Shown: positions 26,055 to 32,963 of the stretch, in pieces
How positions within the stretch are numbered: the stretch's first letter is position 1
Layout: every line of letters begins with the position of its first letter
Source: C7867-006 sp964453075
GTDB lineage: Bacteria > Patescibacteriota > Minisyncoccia > Phycocordibacterales > DATDWN01
NCBI GenBank assembly: GCA_964453075.1
Contig: CAYVNM010000001.1
Span: 50,616 to 114,615 of the forward strand
Reading direction: 5' to 3'
DNA length: 64,000 nucleotides
Program-made: the position numbers and the translations under genes
The notes under the pieces: generated by a model
Told to the model about the DNA's origin: nothing
Databases searched by the model: none
What the model saw: the letters and a program-made list of their open reading frames with translations, nothing else

Positions 26055-26655
26055 ATTTCTTTAAAACCTGAAAGTCCTGCAGAAGAGTACTTTTGCTACC
26101 CCCATCATATAAGGCCACCGCAGGATGATACAAGGGTACCACAGTAACTAGTCCAAAAGAAGCCTGACCTGCATATTCTTTGCCATGCATTTCACCTATG
26201 GTCAAAATAGGTGTTTCGCATTTTAATAGATCTAATATATACGACATAGAAAACCTGCCTAATGTGGCAATAACTCTGGGTTGAATTATGTCTATCTGCT
26301 CATTTAGAAAAGGAGCGTACATTTTTATTTCCTCCGGACTAGGATCTCTGTTCTCAGGCGGACGATCTTTAACTATATTTGTTATGTAAACATCACTACG
26401 ATTGAGATTTATAGATTCCAACATTTCATCCAAAATTTTTCCTGATCTACCACAAAAAGGCCTGGCAGTTTCAGCTTCGTTCTTACCAGGAGCTTCTCCT
26501 ATGAACATTATTCTAGCATTATGACTCCCCTCTCCAACTACAGGAAAATATTTGTTTTCAACTCTATATTGATACAAGGGAGACTCTTTGAAATCCAAAA
26601 GTCTGTTACGAATATCTTTCATCTTTTCAAATTTTTGTTCTGTAGAAAGTGACAT
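26047..26655 (-). CDS. Family 4-type uracil-DNA glycosylase lacking Fe-S cysteines
   Basis: Removes uracil from DNA as the first step of base excision repair. The protein has 202 residues from ATG 26655, which lies 4 nt after the previous stop; longer starts overlap that gene. Motif A is GEAPGKNEAETARPFCGRSG near residue 50, with the VKDRPPENRDP region near 94 and the C-terminal HPA motif (YHPAVAL near 182). The four cysteines that hold a 4Fe-4S cluster in classical family 4 enzymes are replaced: the N-terminal CxxC is missing, VKC is VKD and the fourth position is Tyr. Confidence 0.85.
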   Translation of the reverse strand: MSLSTEQKFEKMKDIRNRLLDFKESPLYQYRVENKYFPVVGEGSHNARIMFIGEAPGKNEAETARPFCGRSGKILDEMLESINLNRSDVYITNIVKDRPPENRDPSPEEIKMYAPFLNEQIDIIQPRVIATLGRFSMSYILDLLKCETPILTIGEMHGKEYAGQASFGLVTVVPLYHPAVALYDGGSKSTLLQDFQVLKKYV

Positions 26656-26659
26656 TTTT

Positions 26660-27274
26660 TTATTTATTTCTGTTAATCCACCATTTACTTTTCTGACTTT
26701 CTTCATCAAACCACCAATCATTTGAATCTGTTTTCATTATCTCTTTTGCTATTTTTTGTGCATGTGGAGTTTTAAGCCTTTTAACGGCAGAAGTAATCCA
26801 TTTTAAAGCTCTGGTATTGCCGGTATCTACTTCTTCTTTTAAAGACAATATCCACTCCAAATTATCAGCATCTTTCACCAAAAGAGACTCCTTGCTTTTT
26901 CTTTCTTCGTATTCACCTATGGTATCAAAAATATCATGACCAAAAGGTACTGAGTCACAAATATCTTTTACTGCACTGTGCTCTTTCCTCTCTACATATT
27001 TCTGGTGCACATAATTCAAATCAGATATTCTTGTCTCCGATATATCATGAAGTAAACTCATTTTTAAAACTTTCAAAATATCCACTGAGCCATCCATGAT
27101 AGCCAAAACATAACCAATAAAAGCCACCCTGTTCACATGTTCTGCCACAGATTGGTTGCCTGTACCCAAAAAATGAAAACCACTTCTAGGAGTTTTTGCT
27201 AGAATTCCGTATTCAAACATAAGATTTGCTATGTTTCTTATTGAACTATTTTTATTCTTATCGTCTTTTTTCAT
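26660..27274 (-). CDS. HD-domain phosphohydrolase, probable 5'-nucleotidase
   Basis: A 204-residue HD protein resembling the YfbR/HDDC2 group that hydrolyses deoxynucleoside monophosphates. The metal ligands are visible in order: His of SVAEH near residue 44, the LLHD pair near 74 and Asp of KDADNLEW near 136. It starts 2 nt after the ATP-cone nuclease gene and ends 4 nt before the glycosylase, so the three are co-expressed. The nucleotide-pool role is inferred from the family and from the neighbouring uracil-DNA glycosylase. Confidence 0.8.
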   Translation of the reverse strand: MKKDDKNKNSSIRNIANLMFEYGILAKTPRSGFHFLGTGNQSVAEHVNRVAFIGYVLAIMDGSVDILKVLKMSLLHDISETRISDLNYVHQKYVERKEHSAVKDICDSVPFGHDIFDTIGEYEERKSKESLLVKDADNLEWILSLKEEVDTGNTRALKWITSAVKRLKTPHAQKIAKEIMKTDSNDWWFDEESQKSKWWINRNK

Positions 27275-27276
27275 TT

Positions 27277-28104
27277 CTATAAATTTCTGATTTCTTCCAA
27301 AACTTTTTTTGATTTAGCATCATTGAGACCTATAGCAAACAACAGGTCCGGATTATCGGCTATAGTTTTACACAAAACTACCCCTCTCTCAAGTAACAGC
27401 TTTTTCTCTCTCCCTACCATAGAGGTAAGACAAGTTAGAGGATGAAGTTTTGATTCTATTATCATATCGTGCAAATTGCCTACAGGAGGATAGTTCCAAC
27501 CTATCATTTTCATACCACCCTGGCATGATCCATATTCTATGGCAGTAGAAGTAAATTTAGTATTTGTCACCAACCACCCTTCATCAAGCTTTCTTTCCCT
27601 ACCATATTTATATGTCATTTTAGCCAAATCTTCAAACCTGGCCTTAACATACAAAGCTATCTTCAAATCTGATTTTACACCTAACTCGTTATGAAATTTA
27701 GCCTCAACCATAATTAGTTTTTCATCGTTCCAAGCCACAACATCCACCTCGTGTTCTACACAAAAACCTCTAATTATTTTCCCTGTTTCAGCCTTAAAAC
27801 CTCTAGCTCTGAATATTTCTGCAACAAAATCTTCAAAAGGAAACCCAGACGGTCCTAATTCCATAATAGCTCTCTTAAGAGAGTATTTCAGAGCAACTGG
27901 CCTTTCCTGTTTATGCAACTGATCAAAAGCGATTCTATATATCTGATGAGTTGTAATATCAGGAGTTAAATGTTCTCTTATATAAGATATGGTTTGCTCT
28001 GAAGCCAAGCTAGAGGCTCCGGCTCTTTTTAAAGAATAATCTAATTTTTTAACATCAAACAACTCTCTGTCGCCATTGGCTTTTAAAACATAAATTGGTT
28101 CCAT
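27277..28104 (-). CDS. ATP-cone and restriction-endonuclease-fold protein
   Basis: A 275-residue protein with two parts. Residues about 3-90 resemble the ATP-cone nucleotide-sensing domain (VLKANGDRELFDVKKLDYSL). Residues about 95-215 show a PD-(D/E)XK nuclease core: Asp of HEVDVVAW near 119 and MVEAKFH near 132. ATP cones usually sense dATP/ATP in ribonucleotide reductases and NrdR. A nuclease with such a sensor could respond to nucleotide levels or damage. It heads an operon with an HD nucleotidase and a uracil-DNA glycosylase. The role is not established. Confidence 0.75.
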   Translation of the reverse strand: MEPIYVLKANGDRELFDVKKLDYSLKRAGASSLASEQTISYIREHLTPDITTHQIYRIAFDQLHKQERPVALKYSLKRAIMELGPSGFPFEDFVAEIFRARGFKAETGKIIRGFCVEHEVDVVAWNDEKLIMVEAKFHNELGVKSDLKIALYVKARFEDLAKMTYKYGRERKLDEGWLVTNTKFTSTAIEYGSCQGGMKMIGWNYPPVGNLHDMIIESKLHPLTCLTSMVGREKKLLLERGVVLCKTIADNPDLLFAIGLNDAKSKKVLEEIRNL

Positions 28105-28122
28105 TTTTACATTATCTCACAA

Positions 28123-29208
28123 CTACTCGGTTTTTTCTATAATACCGCCTCCCAAACAAACTTCTTTATTATAAAAAACAGCTGACTGACCAACAGCTAT
28201 CGCATTTTGTGGTTTTTCAAAAATAACTACGTATTTACCATCTTTTATATCCAACACACAACTTAATTTTTCTTGTCTATAACGTATTCTTACACTTATT
28301 TTTATTGGAAGTTTTTCAAAACGTCTTCCAATAATATTTAGATTATCTATTATTATTTTTTTTATGGAAAAGACACTGTCAAATTCTTTCTCTTTATCTG
28401 CCACAGTGATAGTATTATTTTGAAGATTTTTTGAGACAACAAAAAACCTGGGGTCATTGGAGGTTTTTTGGGTTATAGTAAAACCATGTCTCTGACCTAT
28501 GGTATAAAATACTGCCCCATTATGGAAACCTATTTTTTCTCCTTTTAAATCCAAAACATCACCTCTTTTTATTTCTATGTAATGAGATAAAAAGTCTTGC
28601 ATATCAACTTTGCCTATAAAACACAAGCCCTGACTATCTTTTTTTGTAGCAGTAGATAAACCAAATTTTTCTGCCATTTTTCTTACTTCAGGTTTGGTCA
28701 TTTCTCCAATAGGAAAAAGTGTGTGTGAGAGTTGTTCCTGAGTCAGTGTATGCAAAAAATATGACTGATCTTTATTTTTATCTTTTGCTTCCCACAACTC
28801 AAACTCCCCGTTTTTATTTTTTATTTTTCTTGCATAATGACCTGTGGCCACAAAATCAGCACCCATCTCTAGAGCTTTTTTCAAAAAAACTCCAAACTTT
28901 ACATATTTATTACAGAAAACATCAGGATTGGGAACTCTGCCTGTAGAATACTCTCTTATCATATAATCCACGACCTCCTTTTTATATTCTTTTTCACAAT
29001 CCAGAGTCATAAAAGGCACGTTTAAGGTTGCACAAACTCTCATTGCACTTCTTCTCTCTTCTCTCCAATCACAAGGCAAAAAATCTGGATGCCAAACTTT
29101 TAGAAAAACTCCTGTAACCTCAAAACCTTCTTTTTTTAGCAACGCTAAAGCCACAGAGGAATCTACACCCCCAGATACACCCACAAAAACCCTTGGCTTT
29201 TTAGACAT
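28123..29208 (-). CDS. mnmA: tRNA 2-thiouridylase MnmA
   Basis: Thiolates U34 of tRNA-Lys, -Glu and -Gln using persulfide sulfur. The protein has 361 residues from ATG 29208. The PP-loop is GVSGGVDSSVALALL near residue 9. The catalytic cysteines are in NPDVFCNKYVKF near 101 and GLCFIGKVD near 199. An open frame continues upstream to 29343 but that part is read from structured RNA copy 3 and has no homology to MnmA, so I exclude it. Confidence 0.95.
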   Translation of the reverse strand: MSKKPRVFVGVSGGVDSSVALALLKKEGFEVTGVFLKVWHPDFLPCDWREERRSAMRVCATLNVPFMTLDCEKEYKKEVVDYMIREYSTGRVPNPDVFCNKYVKFGVFLKKALEMGADFVATGHYARKIKNKNGEFELWEAKDKNKDQSYFLHTLTQEQLSHTLFPIGEMTKPEVRKMAEKFGLSTATKKDSQGLCFIGKVDMQDFLSHYIEIKRGDVLDLKGEKIGFHNGAVFYTIGQRHGFTITQKTSNDPRFFVVSKNLQNNTITVADKEKEFDSVFSIKKIIIDNLNIIGRRFEKLPIKISVRIRYRQEKLSCVLDIKDGKYVVIFEKPQNAIAVGQSAVFYNKEVCLGGGIIEKTE

Positions 29209-29244
29209 AGCCAATTTATACCACAGATCAACAAGTCGGGAAAC

Positions 29245-29417
29245 AAAATCTCGTTGAGCCAAAACTTTTTCAGAGCATCCGCAGGCCATGAGCATGGTCT
29301 TGTCATAGACCCCAAACGAAGTGAGGGGCTCTTTACAAGTCATGGCCGAGGACTAGAGTGAGTCATTCGCTGGAATGACGAGTGTCTCTGAAAAGGTTTT
29401 GGTGAGGAAGAGATTTT
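29245..29417 (+). ncRNA. Structured repeat RNA, copy 3
   Basis: The ends AAAATCTC and GAGATTTT pair. The second stem is a full 18 bp with two G-U pairs and no mismatch on the + strand. GGCCATGA/TCATGGCC replaces the corresponding stem of copy 2, CTTGT/ACAAG the next, and GTCATT/AATGAC forms the stem under the same CGCTGG cap (29368-29373). It lies between mltG, whose stop is 9 nt away, and mnmA, both on the opposite strand. Confidence 0.6.
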
Positions 29418-29425
29418 TAGACCAC

Positions 29426-30436
29426 TTATAAGTAAAGTTCCTTATTCTTCTTGTGCTCTTCAAAAGTTTTAGCGTAATGAATTGTTCCGTCTTTTTCAGT
29501 CAAAAAATACAAATATTTGGTTTTTATTGGATTTAAAGCACTCGTTATAGCCTCTAACCCTGGATTATTTATGGGACCAGGAGGAAGGCCTTTATATTTA
29601 TATGTATTATAGAGAGAATCTATTTTCAAATCATCCAATGTCAATTCATATGTGTTCTTTCCATTTATATAGGAAAATGTAGAATCTACTTGTAAAGGCA
29701 TTCCCATTTCCAATCTCCTCCACAAAATCCCCGCAACAACATTTCTATCTTCTGGTAATGCCTCTCCTTCTAGTATAGAAGCCATAATTATAATTTCTTT
29801 TTTTGAATAACCAGATTTAGATATTTTTTCTTCTAAACTACTAGTCCTTTTTAGAAAGTTATTCTCCATCATTGCTATTATTTCTCTGGATTTTATGGAA
29901 CCTAAAACAAAATAAGTATCGGGGAACAGATACCCTTCTTTGTCCTTTGCTAAATCTAAGAAAGTTTTTTTATCAAAAAATACAAGATTTTTTTCCAAAT
30001 AATCAGCTATCTGAAAAACATTCCAGCCTTCAGGAATCGTAATCCTAACATTATCTATGCCAAAATTTCCATTAACCAATCTACGAGCGATTGAAAAGGT
30101 GCTTTCTTTTTTTGCTAATAAATAATCGCCAGCAATAACTCTTTTTTCTCCACCAAACAGAATAACCATAGAACGAAACAACACCTCTGAACTTATAATA
30201 TTTTCTTCTTTTAACTTAACCGTTATAGATTGCAATGATTCCCCAGATTTTATTTCCATAACACTTCCAACTGGAAAACTAGATTTAGATCCAAAAATTA
30301 ACAAAAAAAACAAAGACACCAAAAAGGCAACAACAAAAGCAGTAACTGCTCTCTTTTTACTTACATTTTCTGAAAAAAAATAACTGTAAATAATTTTTCC
30401 TATTTTTTTTACAAAACCTTGATTCTGTTCGTCCAT
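29426..30436 (-). CDS. mltG: Endolytic transglycosylase MltG (first copy)
   Basis: Membrane-anchored enzyme that cuts nascent glycan strands and sets their length. The protein has 336 residues: a cytoplasmic start, one membrane span (about 25-47), a LysM-like region and the YceG catalytic domain with the Glu in SILEGEALPEDR near residue 222 and QVDSTFSY near 250. A second, more divergent copy lies at 57261. It follows the T4SS-like membrane protein by 5 nt. The stop codon lies 9 nt from structured RNA copy 3. Confidence 0.94.
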   Translation of the reverse strand: MDEQNQGFVKKIGKIIYSYFFSENVSKKRAVTAFVVAFLVSLFFLLIFGSKSSFPVGSVMEIKSGESLQSITVKLKEENIISSEVLFRSMVILFGGEKRVIAGDYLLAKKESTFSIARRLVNGNFGIDNVRITIPEGWNVFQIADYLEKNLVFFDKKTFLDLAKDKEGYLFPDTYFVLGSIKSREIIAMMENNFLKRTSSLEEKISKSGYSKKEIIIMASILEGEALPEDRNVVAGILWRRLEMGMPLQVDSTFSYINGKNTYELTLDDLKIDSLYNTYKYKGLPPGPINNPGLEAITSALNPIKTKYLYFLTEKDGTIHYAKTFEEHKKNKELYL

Positions 30437-30441
30437 ATAGA

Positions 30442-31752
30442 TTATTGAGGAAGATTGGCAGGTGCTTCTCCTTTTCTCGATTCAACTCTTGTAAATGTAG
30501 GCGTATAAGAAACACCACCAGGAAAATGAAACAATGTTGCCAATTCTTCAGTATTTAATACAAAATAATCTCTCTTGTAGGGTGCGTGAAAATACGCCCT
30601 ACGTTTGTAAGCATCCAAAAACTCTTGCTTTTCTTCATGAAATATTTTTGGGTTTCTATCTTTCCACTGCAAAAGAAGATGGCTGTACTTTGGACTGGTA
30701 GTACCCGTTGGGGCAAATCCATTCAAAGGAGAATTAAAGTGTGTAACTCCTCCTATTAGACCTCCTATATTACCAGCATTAAATATATCCTTTGGTGCCG
30801 TATAAATCATGCGCATCCCAACATCAAAACCTTTTTTGGAAACACTTCTACCCAATGCCTTTACTGTGTTTTGCTCATCTTCGGTCAAAAACCTCTGTGT
30901 GCCAGGTATTATTTTGCCATCCGAGTCCTTTTCACCCTTTCCTTTTGCCAAAATACTATCTATTTCTTTTTGTGCACTTTCTTTCCATTTGAAATCCTTT
31001 CTTTCCAGAAATTCCCATTTATCTTTGAGACTCCAAGTTTGCCAAATCTTCCATTTGGTAAATGTTTTACTTGGATCTTTTTCTTCTGCCTTATGAGCTC
31101 TAATTATTATCTGAAGCCAGGCTTGATTACCTCTCGGAAGAGATCCTAGAAATTCTATTAATGGAGTCATCGGATCTATTTTGTATTCTTCCTTTGGATC
31201 CTTATCTAGACCATAATCAATATAAGTTTTTATAGGATAGACGTCAGGTCTGGTCAGTTTAAATTCTGTTACCCACATGCCATTTTTCTCAGGATCATAA
31301 ACTACCGGCAAAGTATAATCTGGAACTTCAAAAATCTCGATACCTGGATACTGAGAATATAAGTTTGCTTCTATTTTATTTTTTTCACCTTTCTTGGTCC
31401 AAATATAGAAATGAACAACACCGTCTATTGAGACTATCTCCAAAGAAAACCATGATCTGACGGATCCTTTCCAATATTTTTCATACCAATTTCCCTCACC
31501 AAATGGGGACCACAGACTATCAATACAAAACTCCATTGCTTTTGGTGATTTAAAAATGTCTTTTGGTAGTTTTATCTCCAATAAAATATAACTTTGTTTG
31601 GCAAAGAATTGAGCTCTTCTATAGTGAACCCATAAAAACCATGCAGTATCTATGATAGCGATAGGAACAAAGACAAAAGACAAATAATAAAGCACCCTTA
31701 GTGTAGAAAAAATTGTATCGTTTTGAAAAAGCTCCGTAAATGGTTCAAACAT
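30442..31752 (-). CDS. Membrane protein resembling N-terminal part of CPR T4SS-type ATPases
   Basis: A 436-residue protein with one or two membrane spans near residues 18-45, then a soluble domain. The C-terminus (ELATLFHFPGG...SRKGEAPANLP) looks like the segment that precedes the HerA/VirB4-type ATPase core in some CPR proteins. This comparison is from memory. Here the gene ends at that point, with no Walker motifs following, so it is either a stand-alone partner or a split protein. Co-transcription with mltG would fit local wall opening for an envelope machine. Confidence 0.55.
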   Translation of the reverse strand: MFEPFTELFQNDTIFSTLRVLYYLSFVFVPIAIIDTAWFLWVHYRRAQFFAKQSYILLEIKLPKDIFKSPKAMEFCIDSLWSPFGEGNWYEKYWKGSVRSWFSLEIVSIDGVVHFYIWTKKGEKNKIEANLYSQYPGIEIFEVPDYTLPVVYDPEKNGMWVTEFKLTRPDVYPIKTYIDYGLDKDPKEEYKIDPMTPLIEFLGSLPRGNQAWLQIIIRAHKAEEKDPSKTFTKWKIWQTWSLKDKWEFLERKDFKWKESAQKEIDSILAKGKGEKDSDGKIIPGTQRFLTEDEQNTVKALGRSVSKKGFDVGMRMIYTAPKDIFNAGNIGGLIGGVTHFNSPLNGFAPTGTTSPKYSHLLLQWKDRNPKIFHEEKQEFLDAYKRRAYFHAPYKRDYFVLNTEELATLFHFPGGVSYTPTFTRVESRKGEAPANLPQ

Positions 31753-31777
31753 AAATTAATTATATACAAAACACCAC

Positions 31778-31805
31778 AAAAAAACCACCTCCGAGGTGGT
31801 TTTTT
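31778..31805 (-). terminator. Terminator of the sigma-4/HARE gene
   Basis: ACCACCTC and GAGGTGGT (31783-31800) form a perfect stem with A and T runs on both sides, so it could work in both directions. It lies 10 nt after the stop at 31810. Confidence 0.85.
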
Positions 31806-31809
31806 CTTT

Positions 31810-32847
31810 TTAGACTACACTATACTTTCCTTCTTTTGATTTTTTGAAGAATTTAGGATTCTGTAGATTTACCATTATTGTATTTTCCTTAACATATCTC
31901 TCTTTTAGTACTTTTTTGGTTATTTCTTCCTTGGTCATTGGTCCATTTTTCTCCAATATATTCTTTATCACATCCTTCACTACCCCACTCATATATCCCC
32001 ACTCAGACAGAGCATAAAGACCTCTTCCCACCAAAACAAACCTAGGATCTTTGATCAATTCATTGTGTGTGGTTGCTATGTGAGCTTTCTTCTTAAACAA
32101 TTCCGTTATTAGTTTTGCAACCTCTCTAAAGTGAATTGGAGAACCATGTCTACGTATAACCAAGAAAGCGTAATCCCTCATACCTTTGGCATTAATATTT
32201 GGAGATTTTGATTTACCCCATTCACCAAGAGGATTTTGATCTATAAGCTTGGAAAGGGCCAACCATCTCTTTGCTATTTCTTGATTTTTATATTTATCAG
32301 AAACATCTTTGAGGCTCTCTAAAAATTTTTCCACCATATCTGACTCTAACAATATTTCATCATCAGACAATGTTGCATAAAGCTGACGTAGTGAGTTGTG
32401 TATCTTTTTTGAAAGATCCTTGTCCACTGTCCAACGATGCTTGAATTCGTTATCTTCTTTTTCTTTGTGAAAATCTTCACCAACCACCAACAAAAAATGA
32501 AGTTGATTTTGTGTACTTTTATCCTTGGACAAATGTTTTAATAGAGATTCTTCTGAAATGGTAGTACCCAAACTCATCATTATTTCTTTAAGTTCATCGA
32601 AGGCAGGTTTCTCCTTTGCGTACTCTTTTGATTTTCTTATATTTACAACAGAATAGTTTTCTATTTGTCTGACTCTTTCACGAGTAATCTTGTATTTTTT
32701 ACCAATCGCCTCTAAAGTCATTCTTTTTGTATCATTACCCAAACCAAAACGACTGGTTAACACGTCTTGTGATCTATCTCCTAATACAGAGAGTAATTTT
32801 TTTACTACTTGTTTTGGTTTAAAAGTGATTGGTGTTTTTTCTATCAT
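31810..32847 (-). CDS. Sigma-70 region 4 and HARE-HTH transcription protein
   Basis: A 345-residue putative transcription factor. Residues about 15-75 match sigma-70 region 4 (LEAIGKKYKITRERVRQIE, a helix-turn-helix that in sigma binds the -35 box). There is no region 2, so it is not a complete sigma factor. Residues about 225-290 resemble a HARE-HTH domain as in the delta subunit of RNA polymerase (RHGSPIHFREVAKLITELF). The C-terminus may hold another winged helix. It may be a polymerase-associated regulator; the target is unknown. Confidence 0.75.
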   Translation of the reverse strand: MIEKTPITFKPKQVVKKLLSVLGDRSQDVLTSRFGLGNDTKRMTLEAIGKKYKITRERVRQIENYSVVNIRKSKEYAKEKPAFDELKEIMMSLGTTISEESLLKHLSKDKSTQNQLHFLLVVGEDFHKEKEDNEFKHRWTVDKDLSKKIHNSLRQLYATLSDDEILLESDMVEKFLESLKDVSDKYKNQEIAKRWLALSKLIDQNPLGEWGKSKSPNINAKGMRDYAFLVIRRHGSPIHFREVAKLITELFKKKAHIATTHNELIKDPRFVLVGRGLYALSEWGYMSGVVKDVIKNILEKNGPMTKEEITKKVLKERYVKENTIMVNLQNPKFFKKSKEGKYSVV

Positions 32848-32963
32848 ATTTTCTTTACTAATAGATTATTAATATTTAGTTACAACAAATGATACGTTAT
32901 TTGTATCATTATTGTTTATCCAAGTCAAGTCTTGACCTGAAAGCTCAAAAATACCGCTTAAAC

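Noticed and set aside
29209..29343. N-terminal extension of MnmA
   Set aside because: It is translated from structured element copy 3 and MnmA proteins begin at the SKKPRVFVGVSGG region.
14924..29417. T-box or other riboswitch in the three structured elements
   Set aside because: Copy 2 lies upstream of alaS, which suggested a T-box, but the base-pair evidence favours the opposite strand, copies 1 and 3 are not placed as leaders of aminoacyl-tRNA synthetase genes, and no specifier or T-box motif was seen.
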